Shown here in pieces: positions 49,611 to 59,244 of a stretch of 64,000 nt of DNA (the stretch's first letter is position 1; each line of letters starts with the position of its first letter). The DNA comes from Actinomadura opuntiae (GTDB taxonomy: Bacteria; Actinomycetota; Actinomycetes; Streptosporangiales; Streptosporangiaceae): assembly GCF_030283205.1 (NCBI RefSeq), contig NZ_JASNWF010000007.1:310001-374000 (forward strand). The letters are read 5' to 3'. A program made the translations under genes and the position numbers. The notes beneath the pieces are model-generated. The model saw only the letters and a program-made list of their open reading frames with translations, was not told the DNA's origin and ran no database searches.

Positions 49611-51083
49611 ATGCCCGAGATCGTCGCCCCGGGTGACCGGCTCGGGGAGCGCTACCTGCTGGAGGCGCCGCTGGGCGCCGGCGGGATGGCCACCGTCTGG
49701 CGCGCCACCGACCTCGTCCTGGACCGCGCCGTCGCGGTGAAGGTGCCGGCGGACGGCTGGCCGGAGGAGTTCAGCCGCCGCCTCCGCCAGGAGGCCAAGG
49801 CCGCCGCCGGCCTCGCCCATCCGAGCATCACCGGCGTCTACGACTACGGCGAGGACGAGCTCACCCCGCGCACGGGGCGGTTCGGCCGGCGGCGGCGCGT
49901 CCCGTACGTGGTGATGGAGCTGCTGGACGGCGAGACCCTGTCGGCGCGGCTGGCGCGGGGGCCGCTGCCGTGGCGGGAGGCGGCCGGGATCTGCGCCCGG
50001 ATCGCCGACGCGCTGGCCGCCGCGCACGCCGCCGGAATCGTGCACCGCGACGTCAAGCCCGCGAACGTGTTCCTGACCCCGCTCGGGGTGAAGGTCCTCG
50101 ACTTCGGCATCGCGTTCACCGGCCCCCCGAAACCCGACGGGTCCGGCGGGCCCATGATGGGCACCCCCGCCTACGTCGCCCCCGAGCTGCTCACCGGGAC
50201 GCCGCCGACGCCCGCGGCGGACATCTTCTCGCTGGGCGTCGTCCTCAACCAGGCGCTCGCCGGGGGCGCGCCCTCGCCGGTCGCGGATCCGCCGCCGGAC
50301 GTCCCCGCCGAGGTCGCCGCCCTCTGCCGCCGCTGCCTCGACGAGGATCCCGAGGCCCGCCCGTCCGCGGTGGAGGCCGCCCGGATCCTGGCCGGCGCCG
50401 GCGGCGTCCAGCTCGCCGCGTTCCCGCAGCCCGCCGGGGCCGCGGCGGCCGCCGCGGGCGGCGAGCACCCTCCGACGCGCGTGCTGGACGAGCCGCTCCC
50501 GGAGCCGTCCGACGAGCCCACCTCGAGCGAGCCCGCGCCGAGCCCGCCTCCGCCGCCCGAGCCGCCTGCGGCCGCGCCGCCGCCGGGTGGACCTCCGTCG
50601 GGCGGGCCGGTGCCGTCGCGCAAGCCGCTGGTCATCGCGGGCGCGGCGGTCGGCGCGCTCGGCCTGGCGGCGCTGCTGATCGGCGTGCTCACCCCGGACT
50701 CCCCGCCGGAGACCGGCGGTCCGTCGAAGGCGCCCGCCCCGTCCAAGACCACCGCGACTGCGGCGGTCACCGCGTGCTCGGTGGCCTACCGGATCGACGG
50801 GTCGTGGCCGCAGGGCTTCCAGGCCACGGTGCGGATCACCAACCTCGGAAAGGTTCGGGTCGACGGCTGGCGGCTGGCGTTCGACTTCCCGGACGGCCAG
50901 TCGATCACGCAGGTGTGGAACGCCGGGCAGGAGCAGCGCGGCGCGTCGGTGACGGTCACCGCGGCGAGCTGGAACGAGGCGATCCCGCCGCGCGGGACGG
51001 TCGAGTTCGGCTTCCTCGGGCGCTGGGACGGGAGCAACGGGCGCCCCGGCCGGTTCACCCTCAACGGCGTGGAGTGCCGGTAG
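49611..51083 (+). CDS. Ser/Thr protein kinase with an extracytoplasmic CBM2 cellulose-binding domain
   Basis: A 490-residue transmembrane Hanks-type kinase. Kinase domain 8-262: GAGGMATV P-loop (22-29), K44 in AVKV, catalytic HRDVKPAN (145-152), DFG 164-166 and APE-like VAPELL. A Pro-rich linker (285-338) leads to a membrane helix (about 339-361), then an external family 2 carbohydrate-binding module (386-490) with paired Cys 389/489 and exposed Trp in SWPQGF, DGWRLAF, QVWNAG and SWNEAI. CBM2 binds cellulose or xylan. Leaderless start: TAGGCT at 49598-49603. The adjoining glycan-uptake operon suggests a sensor of insoluble polysaccharide. Confidence 0.9.
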   Translation: MPEIVAPGDRLGERYLLEAPLGAGGMATVWRATDLVLDRAVAVKVPADGWPEEFSRRLRQEAKAAAGLAHPSITGVYDYGEDELTPRTGRFGRRRRVPYVVMELLDGETLSARLARGPLPWREAAGICARIADALAAAHAAGIVHRDVKPANVFLTPLGVKVLDFGIAFTGPPKPDGSGGPMMGTPAYVAPELLTGTPPTPAADIFSLGVVLNQALAGGAPSPVADPPPDVPAEVAALCRRCLDEDPEARPSAVEAARILAGAGGVQLAAFPQPAGAAAAAAGGEHPPTRVLDEPLPEPSDEPTSSEPAPSPPPPPEPPAAAPPPGGPPSGGPVPSRKPLVIAGAAVGALGLAALLIGVLTPDSPPETGGPSKAPAPSKTTATAAVTACSVAYRIDGSWPQGFQATVRITNLGKVRVDGWRLAFDFPDGQSITQVWNAGQEQRGASVTVTAASWNEAIPPRGTVEFGFLGRWDGSNGRPGRFTLNGVECR

Positions 51084-51096
51084 CCCGGGCCGCACA

Positions 51097-51110
51097 TGGG
51101 AGCGCTCCCA
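51097..51110. promoter_or_regulatory. CebR/CelR box TGGGAGCGCTCCCA
   Basis: A perfect 14-bp palindrome identical to the consensus site of the cellobiose-responsive LacI repressors CebR (Streptomyces) and CelR (Thermobifida). It lies 13 bases after the kinase stop and 159 bases before the binding-protein gene. Confidence 0.85.
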
Positions 51111-51163
51111 GAAAGTTCCCGCAGCTCATCGGCCATTTTTGGTGATCGATCCGGATCGTCCTA

Positions 51164-51193
51164 TTGTGCGGTGGCTCACCGAGGGCTTAGCAT
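51164..51193 (+). promoter_or_regulatory. Promoter of the ABC/glycosidase operon
   Basis: -35-like TTGTGC (51164-51169) and -10-like TAGCAT (51188-51193) are 18 bases apart. Transcription would start just before or within the LacI-type operator at 51203. Confidence 0.5.
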
Positions 51194-51202
51194 CCCGGTC
51201 AA

Positions 51203-51216
51203 TCGAAGCGCTTCGA
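51203..51216. promoter_or_regulatory. LacI-type operator TCGAAGCGCTTCGA (site 1)
   Basis: A perfect 14-bp palindrome, found again at 59193-59206 before the secreted GH3 gene. Its central CG step is typical of LacI-family sites. Probably bound by the LacI protein encoded at 58074. Confidence 0.8.
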
Positions 51217-51268
51217 CAATGCGCGACGGACACGACCTCACCGGTCCCACCCCCGTGAAGGATCCCCC

Positions 51269-52558
51269 ATGTTCAAGGCAGGCAGGAGCGCGGCGCTGCT
51301 CGCCGCCCTCGCCGCCGCGGCCCTGTCGCTGTCCGCCTGCGGCGGCGACGGCGGCGGCGACTCCGACGGCAAGGTGCTCAAGCTCTGGCACTACGAGGCC
51401 CCCGACAGCGCCATGGGCCAGGCGTGGAACGAGGCGGTCAAGGAGTTCGAGGCCGCCCACCCCGGCGTGAAGGTGAAGTTCGAGGAGAAGGGCTTCGAGC
51501 AGATCCAGAAGACCGCGCCGATGGTCCTCAACTCCAAGGACGCCCCCGACGTCATGGAGTACAACAAGGGCAACGCGACCGCCGGCACGCTCTCCAAGCA
51601 GGGCCTCCTCCAGGACCTCACCCCCGAGGTCACCAAGCGCGGCTGGGACAAGCTGGTCAGCCCCGGCGTCCAGGTCACCGCCAAGTACGACGCCAAGGGC
51701 ACCATGGGCGGCGACAAATGGTACGGCGTCCCCAACTACGGCGAGTACCTGCAGGTCTACTACAACAAGGACCTGTTCAAGAAGAACGGCGTCCAGATCC
51801 CGACGACGTTCGCCGAGCTCACCGCCGCGATGGACAAGTTCGTCGCCAAGGGCGTCACGCCGCTGACCAACGCCGGCGCCGAGTACATGGCGCAGCAGTT
51901 CGTCTACCAGCTCGCCCTCGACAAGGCGCCCGACCGCTCCTGGGTGGACGCCTACCAGCGCTACACCGCCAAGCCGAACTTCAACGACGCGGCCTGGAGC
52001 TACGGCGCCACCACCTTCGCCGACTGGGTGAAGAAGGGCTACATCGCCAAGGACTCGGTCAGCAAGAAGGCCGAGGACGCGGGCGTCGCCTTCATGGGCG
52101 GCAAGTTCCCGATGATGTTCTCCGGCAGCTGGTGGTTCGGCCGGGTCGCCAAGGAGGCCAAGTTCGACTGGGAGACCGCGGTCTGGCCGGGCGCCAAGAT
52201 GACCCTCGGCTCCAGCGGCAACCTGTGGGTCGTCCCCAAGGGCTCCAAGAACAAGGACCTCGCCTACGACTTCATCGACATCACGATGAAGAAGAAGGTG
52301 CAGAACATGCTCGGCAACCTCGGCGGCATCCCCGTCGCGGCCGACTCCTCGGCGATCACCGACCCGAAGGTCAAGAAGCTCACCGACGACTTCACCGCGC
52401 TGGCGCAGAGCAACCAGCTCGCCTACTACCCGGACTGGCCGGTCTCCGGCTTCTATGACGCCTGGGTCGCGCAGACCCAGAAGATCATGAACGGGACCGC
52501 GCCCGGCGAGGCGATGAGCGCGCTGCAGAAGACCTACGAAGACGGCCTGCCGAAGTGA
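51269..52558 (+). CDS. Sugar ABC transporter substrate-binding lipoprotein
   Basis: A 429-residue family 1 solute-binding protein. The signal peptide ends in a lipobox LSAC (Cys at residue 24), followed by a Gly/Asp-rich linker; KLWHYEAPDSAMGQAWNEAVKEFEAAHPGVKV begins the mature fold. It binds an oligosaccharide outside the membrane and delivers it to the two permeases. First gene of the operon with CebR and LacI-type boxes upstream. Confidence 0.92.
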   Translation: MFKAGRSAALLAALAAAALSLSACGGDGGGDSDGKVLKLWHYEAPDSAMGQAWNEAVKEFEAAHPGVKVKFEEKGFEQIQKTAPMVLNSKDAPDVMEYNKGNATAGTLSKQGLLQDLTPEVTKRGWDKLVSPGVQVTAKYDAKGTMGGDKWYGVPNYGEYLQVYYNKDLFKKNGVQIPTTFAELTAAMDKFVAKGVTPLTNAGAEYMAQQFVYQLALDKAPDRSWVDAYQRYTAKPNFNDAAWSYGATTFADWVKKGYIAKDSVSKKAEDAGVAFMGGKFPMMFSGSWWFGRVAKEAKFDWETAVWPGAKMTLGSSGNLWVVPKGSKNKDLAYDFIDITMKKKVQNMLGNLGGIPVAADSSAITDPKVKKLTDDFTALAQSNQLAYYPDWPVSGFYDAWVAQTQKIMNGTAPGEAMSALQKTYEDGLPK

Positions 52559-53523
52559 CGACGCACGACCGGGTCCGGAGGGGACGCGGCGCCGCCACCG
52601 GCGCCGCTCCCCGCCCGGGGGGACGGGCGCGGGCGCGCGAGCAGCTCGGCTACCTGCCGTACCTGCTGCCCGGGCTGCTGCTGTTCACCGCCGTCATCGG
52701 CGTCCCGTTCCTGATGAACATCGGCACGAGCTTCACCCAGTGGTCCGGCGTCGGCAGCCCGTCCTTCACCGGCCTGGACAACTACCGGGAGCTGGTGAGG
52801 GACGGCGAGTTCTGGGCCTCGTTCCGGCACAACGTCCTGGTCATCGTCGGGATGGCGATCGTCCCGACCGCGATCGGGCTGGTGCTGGCCTCCGCCCTCA
52901 CCGACCTGATCCACCGGCACTTCGGGCCGCGCACCGCCGCGGTCCTGCGCGCCTGCCTGTACCTGCCGCAGGTGCTGCCGATCGTCATCGGCGGCGTGGT
53001 GTGGAGCTGGCTGCTGTCGCCCGACAACGGCGCGGTGAACACGCTGCTGGACGACGTCGGGCTCGGCTCGCTCGCGCACGACTGGCTCGGCGACCCGGAC
53101 ACCGCGCTGTGGAGCGTCCTCGGCGTCATGGTCTGGATGCAGATCGGGTTCCCGCTGGTGGTGTTCATGTCCGGCCTCCAGCGCGTCGACCCGGCGCTGT
53201 ACGAGGCGGCGGAGCTGGACGGCGCGACCTGGGCGCGGCGGTTCTGGCACATCACGATCCCGCAGATCCGCCCGGAGATCTTCGTCGTGCTGCTGTGGAC
53301 GACGATCGCGGCGCTCAAGGCGTTCCCGCAGATCTTCGTGCTGACGAAGGGCGGGCCGGGCGGCGCCACGAACGTCCCGTCGTACTACTCCTACGTCAAC
53401 TTCTTCGAGAAGTCCGACGTCGGCTACGGATCGGCGATCGCGACCGTCCTGACGCTGGTCATCATCGCGCTGACCGTCGTCTTCCTGCGGCTGCAGGGAC
53501 GGGACCTGGGGGAGGAGCGATGA
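52555..53523 (+). CDS. Sugar ABC transporter permease (MalF/CebF type)
   Basis: A 322-residue permease with six helices after a basic N-terminus. The EAA loop is YEAAELDGATWARRFWHITIPQI (about 222-244). GTG start overlaps the binding-protein stop (GTGA), and the stop overlaps the next ATG. The pair needs an ATPase, not encoded here. Confidence 0.92.
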   Translation: MTTHDRVRRGRGAATGAAPRPGGRARAREQLGYLPYLLPGLLLFTAVIGVPFLMNIGTSFTQWSGVGSPSFTGLDNYRELVRDGEFWASFRHNVLVIVGMAIVPTAIGLVLASALTDLIHRHFGPRTAAVLRACLYLPQVLPIVIGGVVWSWLLSPDNGAVNTLLDDVGLGSLAHDWLGDPDTALWSVLGVMVWMQIGFPLVVFMSGLQRVDPALYEAAELDGATWARRFWHITIPQIRPEIFVVLLWTTIAALKAFPQIFVLTKGGPGGATNVPSYYSYVNFFEKSDVGYGSAIATVLTLVIIALTVVFLRLQGRDLGEER

Positions 53524-54413
53524 CCGTGACGATGACCAAGCCCGGCGCCCCGGCGGCGAGGGACCGGCGGGAGGCTCCGCGCCGGCGGCGGCGCCGCGGC
53601 CCGTCCGCCTACGCGGTGCTGGTGGCGCTGGTCGCGCTGGCCGGGATCATGCTGATCCCGTTCCTGGTCGTGGTGTTCAACGCGCTGAAGACGCCGCGGG
53701 AGTACACCTCCAAGGGGCCGCTCTCGCCGCCGTCCGGGTTCGACCTCGACGCGATCCGCGACTTCTGGGAGCGGGTCGACTTCGGGCACGTCCTGTGGAA
53801 CAGCGTGCTGATCAGCGGTTCGGTCGCGGTGCTGGCGGTGCTGCTGTCGGTGTTCAACGCCTACGCGCTCGGCATCGGCCGCATCAAGGGCCGGATCTGG
53901 CTGCTCGCGCTGCTGCTGCTCGCCAACACGCTGCCGCAGGAGGCGCTGGTCTACCCGCTGTACTACATGGCCAAGCAGATCGGGATCTACGACACCCGGC
54001 TCAGCGTGATCATCGTGTTCACGGTGGTGCAGAGCGCCTTCGGCACCTACCTGCTGTCGTCGGTGATGTCGGCGTTCCCGCGCCCGCTGCTGGAGGCGGC
54101 CCGCATCGACGGCGCGAACCGCTGGCAGATCCTGTGGCGGGTGGTCGTCCCGGTCGTGCGGCCGACGCTGAGCGTGCTGCTCGTCTTCTTCTTCGTGTGG
54201 ACGTGGAACGAGTTCCTCATCCCCATGGTCTTCCTCATCTCCAACGAGAACCAGACGGTCTCCGTCGCGCTCGGCGTGCTGCAGGGGCAGCGCCTCATGG
54301 ACGCCACCATGTCCAGCGCCGCCGCGCTCCTCGGCCTCCTCCCGACCGTCGTGTTCTTCCTCATCTTCCAGCGCACCCTGTCGCGCGGACTGACTGCGGG
54401 GGCAATCAAGTAA
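53520..54413 (+). CDS. Sugar ABC transporter permease (MalG/CebG type)
   Basis: A 297-residue permease with six helices. The EAA loop is LEAARIDGANRWQILWRVVVPVVRP (about 191-215), and WTWNEFLIPMVF marks the family. ATG 53520 follows GGAGGAG. The stop TAA shares its last base with the ATG of the GH31 gene (TAATG). Confidence 0.92.
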   Translation: MTVTMTKPGAPAARDRREAPRRRRRRGPSAYAVLVALVALAGIMLIPFLVVVFNALKTPREYTSKGPLSPPSGFDLDAIRDFWERVDFGHVLWNSVLISGSVAVLAVLLSVFNAYALGIGRIKGRIWLLALLLLANTLPQEALVYPLYYMAKQIGIYDTRLSVIIVFTVVQSAFGTYLLSSVMSAFPRPLLEAARIDGANRWQILWRVVVPVVRPTLSVLLVFFFVWTWNEFLIPMVFLISNENQTVSVALGVLQGQRLMDATMSSAAALLGLLPTVVFFLIFQRTLSRGLTAGAIK

Positions 54414-56704
54414 TGAAGTTCAGTGACGGCTACTGGATGATGCGGGAGGGTGTGCACGCCGTTCATCCGGTGGAGGTCCTCGACGTCGCGGAAGGGGCCG
54501 GCGCGTTCTCGGTGCAGGCGCCCGTCCAGCGGATCCGGCACCGGGGCGACCTTCTCAGGGGCCCGGTGGTGACGATCGACTGCGCGTCGCCCATGCCGGA
54601 CGTCATCGGGGTCACGATCACCCATTTCGCGGGCGCGAAGCGGCGCGGGCCGGAATTCGAACTGGCCGCCGATCCCACCGGTGACGTGCACGTGGACGAC
54701 GAGGCGGCCTCGCTGACGTCCGGTGCGCTGACCGTGCGGGTGAGGCGCGGCGGAGAATGGGGCGTCGACTTCCTCGCAGACGGACGTCGCCTGACCGGGA
54801 CCGCGCCCAAGGCGACCGCCGTCATCGACACCGACGACGGCAAGCATTACGTGCGCGAGCAGCTCGATCTCGGCGTCGACCATTTCGTGTACGGGCTCGG
54901 TGAGCGGTTCGGGCCGCTGGTGAGGAACGGCCAGTCGGTCGACATCTGGAACGCAGACGGCGGCACCGCCAGCGAGCAGGCGTACAAGAACGTGCCGTTC
55001 TTCATGACGAACGCGGGATACGGGGTCTTCGTCGACCATCCCGGGCACGTCTCGTTCGAGGTCGCCTCCGAGGCCGTCGCACGGACGCAGTTCAGCGTCG
55101 AGGGCCAGTCGATGCGGTACTTCGTCATCTACGGGCCGTCGCCGCGGGAGATCCTGCGCAAGTACACGGCGCTGACCGGGCGGCCCGCGCGGCTGCCGGA
55201 CTGGTCGTTCGGGCTGTGGCTGTCCACCTCGTTCACCACCGACTACGACGAGGCGACCGTCTCCTCGTTCATCGACGGGATGGCGGAGCGGGACCTGCCG
55301 CTCAGCGTGTTCCATTTCGACTGCTTCTGGATGCGCGAGTTCCAGTGGTGCGACTTCGAATGGGACCCGCGGGTGTTCCCGGACCCGGCCGGGATGCTGC
55401 GCCGGCTCAAGGAGCGCGGGCTGCGGATCTGCCTTTGGATCAACCCCTACATCGGGCAGCGGTCGCCGCTGTTCGAGGAGGGCCGGGCGCGCGGCTACCT
55501 GCTGACGCGGCCGGACGGGGACGTGTGGCAGTGGGACAAGTGGCAGCCCGGCCTGGCGGTGGTCGACTTCACCAATCCCGAGGCGCGGGAATGGTACTCG
55601 GCGAAGCTGGAGGCGCTGCTCGACATGGGCGTCGACTGCTTCAAGACCGACTTCGGCGAGCGCATCCCGACCGACGTCGTCTACCACGACGGGTCCGACC
55701 CCGAGCGGGCGCACAACTACTACACCTACCTCTATAACCAGACCGTCTTCGAACTGCTGCGCAAGAAGCGCGGCGAAGGGGAGGCGGTGGTGTTCGCGCG
55801 GTCGGCAACGACTGGCGGGCAGCGTTTCCCGGTGCATTGGGGCGGCGACTGCGAGTCGACGTTCGAGGCCATGGGGGAGAGCCTTCGCGGGGGCCTTTCC
55901 CTCGGCATGTCGGGGTTCGGCTACTGGAGCCACGACATCGGCGGCTTCGAGGGGACGCCCGATCCCGCGCTGTTCAAGCGGTGGATCGCGTTCGGCATGC
56001 TGTCGTCGCACAGCCGGCTGCACGGAAGCCATTCCTACCGGGTGCCGTGGCTGTTCGACGAGGAGTCGGTGGACGTCCTCCGCGACTTCACCAAGCTGAA
56101 GATGCGGCTGATGCCCTACCTTTCCGGGGCGGCGCGGCAGGCGTACGGCGAAGGTGTGCCGATGATGCGGGCGATGGTCCTGCAGTTCCCGGACGATCCG
56201 GCCTGCACGCACCTCGAACGGCAGTACATGCTCGGTGACGATCTGCTGGTGGCGCCCGTCTTCTCGTCCGACGGCGACGTCTCCTATTACGTCCCGGACG
56301 GCGTGTGGACCCATTACCTGACCGGCGAACGGGTGCACGGCGGCCGGTGGGTGAAGGAACGGCACGGGTTCGGCAGCGTGCCGCTGCTGGCCCGCCCCGG
56401 CTCGGTCATTCCGGAGGGCGCGGTCGACGACCGTCCCGACTACGACCACGCCGACGGCGTCACGCTGCGCGTGTACGAGCCGTCCGACGGAATGCACGCC
56501 GTCACCCAGGTGGAGGACGCCGTGTTCACCACCACCCGGAATGGCGCGACGGTCCGCGTGACGGGCGAAGGCTCTTGGAACGTTCTGCTGGTCAACGCGC
56601 GGGTGTCCGCGGTCGAGAACGGCGACGCGTCGCGTCATCCGCACGGGGTTCTGGTCAAGGCGGCCGGTGACGAACTCGTCATCACTCTGGAAGAGGAGAA
56701 CTGA
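54413..56704 (+). CDS. GH31 alpha-xylosidase, YicI-like
   Basis: A 763-residue intracellular glycoside hydrolase of YicI length. Segments: N-terminal beta-sandwich (1-250, [16 protein letters not shown]), TIM-barrel with the nucleophile D413 in FKTDFGER and acid/base D479 in WGGDCEST, and C-terminal beta domains. [15 protein letters not shown] and [20 protein letters not shown] are the YicI-type substrate region, favouring alpha-xylosides such as isoprimeverose over glucosides. No signal peptide, so it trims imported oligosaccharides. It overlaps the permease and the GH1 gene by one base each. Confidence 0.9.
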   Translation: MKFSDGYWMMREGVHAVHPVEVLDVAEGAGAFSVQAPVQRIRHRGDLLRGPVVTIDCASPMPDVIGVTITHFAGAKRRGPEFELAADPTGDVHVDDEAASLTSGALTVRVRRGGEWGVDFLADGRRLTGTAPKATAVIDTDDGKHYVREQLDLGVDHFVYGLGERFGPLVRNGQSVDIWNADGGTASEQAYKNVPFFMTNAGYGVFVDHPGHVSFEVASEAVARTQFSVEGQSMRYFVIYGPSPREILRKYTALTGRPARLPDWSFGLWLSTSFTTDYDEATVSSFIDGMAERDLPLSVFHFDCFWMREFQWCDFEWDPRVFPDPAGMLRRLKERGLRICLWINPYIGQRSPLFEEGRARGYLLTRPDGDVWQWDKWQPGLAVVDFTNPEAREWYSAKLEALLDMGVDCFKTDFGERIPTDVVYHDGSDPERAHNYYTYLYNQTVFELLRKKRGEGEAVVFARSATTGGQRFPVHWGGDCESTFEAMGESLRGGLSLGMSGFGYWSHDIGGFEGTPDPALFKRWIAFGMLSSHSRLHGSHSYRVPWLFDEESVDVLRDFTKLKMRLMPYLSGAARQAYGEGVPMMRAMVLQFPDDPACTHLERQYMLGDDLLVAPVFSSDGDVSYYVPDGVWTHYLTGERVHGGRWVKERHGFGSVPLLARPGSVIPEGAVDDRPDYDHADGVTLRVYEPSDGMHAVTQVEDAVFTTTRNGATVRVTGEGSWNVLLVNARVSAVENGDASRHPHGVLVKAAGDELVITLEEEN

Positions 56705-58077
56705 TGGGATTCCCCGAGGGATTCCTGTGGGGAGCGGCGACGGCGTCCTACCAGATCGAGGGGGCCGCCGCCGAGGACGGCCGCACGCCGTCCATCTGGG
56801 ACACCTTCAGCCACACGCCGGGAAAAGTGCTGAACGGCGACACCGGTGACGTCGCCACCGACCATTACCACCGCTGGCCGGAGGACGTCGCGTCGATGGC
56901 GCGGCTGGGGATCGGCGCCTACCGGTTCTCCATCTCCTGGTCGCGCGTCCTGCCGGAGGGAAAGCCCAACCAGAAGGGCTTCGACTTCTACTCGCGGCTC
57001 GTCGACGCGCTGCTCGAGAACGGAATCGCGCCCGTCGCCACCCTTTACCACTGGGACCTTCCGCAGGAGCTGGAGAACGCGGGCGGCTGGCCGGTGCGCG
57101 ACACCGCGCGCCGTTTCGCCGACTACGCCGAGCGCATCGGCCGGGTGCTCGGCGACCGCGTCGACACCTGGACGACCCTGAACGAGCCGTGGTGCTCGGC
57201 GTTCCTCGGCTACGCGGCGGGCGTCCACGCGCCGGGACGCACCGACCCGGCGGACGCGCTCGCCGCCGCCCACCACCTCAACCTCGCGCACGGCCTGGCG
57301 GTGCGGGCGCTGCGCGGCGTCGTGGCGCCGAACGCGCGGCACTCGGTCACCCTGAACCTGCACCACCTGCGCGGGGACGCCGAGGCCGTCCGGCGGGCCG
57401 ACGCCGTCGCCAACCGGATCTTCCTCGACCCGGTGCTCGGCCGCGGCTACCCCGCCGACCTGCTCGCCGACACCGCGGAGATCACCGACTGGGCGTTCGT
57501 CCGCGACGGCGACGCCGGCGTCATCGCCGCGCCGATCGACGTCCTCGGCGTCAACTACTACTCGCCGACGCTCGTCCGCGTGTGGGACGGGACGTCGCCG
57601 CGCGAGGACGACGACGGCCACAAGCGCGGCGCCGCCACCCCGTTCGTCGGCTGCGAGGGCCTGGAGTTCGTGAAGCAGCCGGGCCCGTACACGGCGATGG
57701 GCTGGCCGATCGACCCGTCCGGCCTGGAGGAGCTGCTGCTGCGGCTGCACCGCGAGTACCCCGGCACCCCGCTGATGATCACCGAGAACGGCGCGGCGTT
57801 CGACGACGAGGTGACCGGCGGCCGGGTGCGCGACGACCGCCGCATCGCCTACCTGCGCGACCACATCGCGGCCGCCGAGCGCGCCTGCGCGGCGGGCGTC
57901 GACCTGCGCGGATACGTCGCCTGGTCGCTGCTCGACAACTTCGAATGGGCCTACGGATACGACCGGCGTTTCGGGCTGATCCACGTCGATTACCGCACGG
58001 GCGAACGGACCTGGAAGGACAGTGCTTTCTGGTACCGCGACGCGATCGCCGCATCGCTAGCATCGGACGACAAATGA
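56704..58077 (+). CDS. GH1 beta-glucosidase
   Basis: A 457-residue cytoplasmic GH1 enzyme of usual length: [39 protein letters not shown], acid/base E161 in TLNEPW, nucleophile E361 in ITENGAA, and [13 protein letters not shown]. It splits cellobiose or other beta-glucosides; after the alpha-xylosidase step it would degrade the glucan core. TGATG joins it to the GH31 gene and ATGA to the lacI gene. Confidence 0.95.
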   Translation: MGFPEGFLWGAATASYQIEGAAAEDGRTPSIWDTFSHTPGKVLNGDTGDVATDHYHRWPEDVASMARLGIGAYRFSISWSRVLPEGKPNQKGFDFYSRLVDALLENGIAPVATLYHWDLPQELENAGGWPVRDTARRFADYAERIGRVLGDRVDTWTTLNEPWCSAFLGYAAGVHAPGRTDPADALAAAHHLNLAHGLAVRALRGVVAPNARHSVTLNLHHLRGDAEAVRRADAVANRIFLDPVLGRGYPADLLADTAEITDWAFVRDGDAGVIAAPIDVLGVNYYSPTLVRVWDGTSPREDDDGHKRGAATPFVGCEGLEFVKQPGPYTAMGWPIDPSGLEELLLRLHREYPGTPLMITENGAAFDDEVTGGRVRDDRRIAYLRDHIAAAERACAAGVDLRGYVAWSLLDNFEWAYGYDRRFGLIHVDYRTGERTWKDSAFWYRDAIAASLASDDK

Positions 58078-59108
58078 ACCGCTCGACGACGGGACGGTCC
58101 GTGGTCAAGATCACTGATGTGGCGCGGCACGCCGGGGTGTCGCCGAGCACGGTGTCCTACGTGCTGAGCGGCAAGCGGACGATCTCCGAGGAGACCCGGC
58201 GGCGCGTCCGCGACAGCATCCGCGAGCTCGGCTACCGCCCGCACGCCGGCGCCCGCGCCCTGGCCAGCAGCCGCTCCAACGTGCTCGCGCTGATGATCCC
58301 GCTGCGCTCGGGCATCGCGGTGCCCGTCGTCATGCAGTTCGCGATGTCGGTGGTGACCGCCGCCCGCGGGCACGACCACGACGTCCTCCTGCTGACCCAG
58401 GAGGAGGGCGAGGACGGTCTGCGCCGCGTCGCCGACAGCGCGCTCGTGGACGCCCTCATCGTCATGGACGTGCAGATGAAGGACCCCCGGCTGCCGCTGC
58501 TGCGCTCCCTCGACCGGCCCAGCGTGCTCATCGGGTTCCCCGCCGACGCCGACGACCTGACCTGCATCGACCTGGACTTCCACGCGGCCGGCGCGGTCTG
58601 CGTGGAGCATCTGGCCGGGCTCGGGCACCGCGAGGTCGCGCTGATCGGCTCGCCGCCCGAGGTGTACGCCCGGCAGACCGGGTTCGCGCAGCGGGTCGCC
58701 GACGGGTTCGGCGCGGCCGTCCGCGAGCACGGCCTGACCGGCGGCGTCCACCCGTGCGAGGCGACCCCGGAGGCCGCCCGCGCGCTGGTCGCCCGGCTGC
58801 TCGCCGAGCGTCCCGGGCTGACCGGGATCCTCGTCCACAACGAGCCGGTCGTGGACACGGTCGTGCGGGCGCTGCGCGCGAACGGCCGCGCCGTCCCGCA
58901 GGACGTGTCGGTCGTGGCGATCTGCCCGGACGAGATGGCCGAGCACGCCGAGCCGCCGCTGTCGTGCGTCGCGATCCCGGCCCAGGAGGTCGGCGGGCGC
59001 GCCGTCGAGCTGCTGATGGACAAGCTCGACGGCGAGAGCGTCCCGGCCGCGACGCTGCTGCCGCCGACCCTGACCCCGCGCGCGAGCACCGCTCCGGCGC
59101 CGCGCTGA
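58074..59108 (+). CDS. LacI family regulator of the glycan locus
   Basis: A 344-residue repressor: [58 protein letters not shown], including the hinge helix, then a periplasmic-binding-like sugar domain (65-335). It is the last gene of the ABC operon (ATGA overlap), so it would be self-controlled through the upstream operator. Likely site: TCGAAGCGCTTCGA, present before the ABC operon and the GH3 gene. Confidence 0.92.
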   Translation: MNRSTTGRSVVKITDVARHAGVSPSTVSYVLSGKRTISEETRRRVRDSIRELGYRPHAGARALASSRSNVLALMIPLRSGIAVPVVMQFAMSVVTAARGHDHDVLLLTQEEGEDGLRRVADSALVDALIVMDVQMKDPRLPLLRSLDRPSVLIGFPADADDLTCIDLDFHAAGAVCVEHLAGLGHREVALIGSPPEVYARQTGFAQRVADGFGAAVREHGLTGGVHPCEATPEAARALVARLLAERPGLTGILVHNEPVVDTVVRALRANGRAVPQDVSVVAICPDEMAEHAEPPLSCVAIPAQEVGGRAVELLMDKLDGESVPAATLLPPTLTPRASTAPAPR

Positions 59109-59190
59109 CGACCCGCCCGCCCGCCCACATCCCGCTCCCACATCCCGCCGAATCCGAAGGAGGCATGCGCCCGGGCCCGCGCGGCCCGAC

Positions 59191-59208
59191 TGTCGAAGCG
59201 CTTCGACA
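59191..59208. promoter_or_regulatory. LacI-type operator TGTCGAAGCGCTTCGACA (site 2)
   Basis: An 18-bp perfect palindrome 37 bases before the secreted GH3 start. Its core TCGAAGCGCTTCGA is identical to site 1, joining both transcription units in one regulon. Confidence 0.8.
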
Positions 59209-59244
59209 CCGTTGCTCGGGGGACCAGTCCAAGAGGAGAAACCG

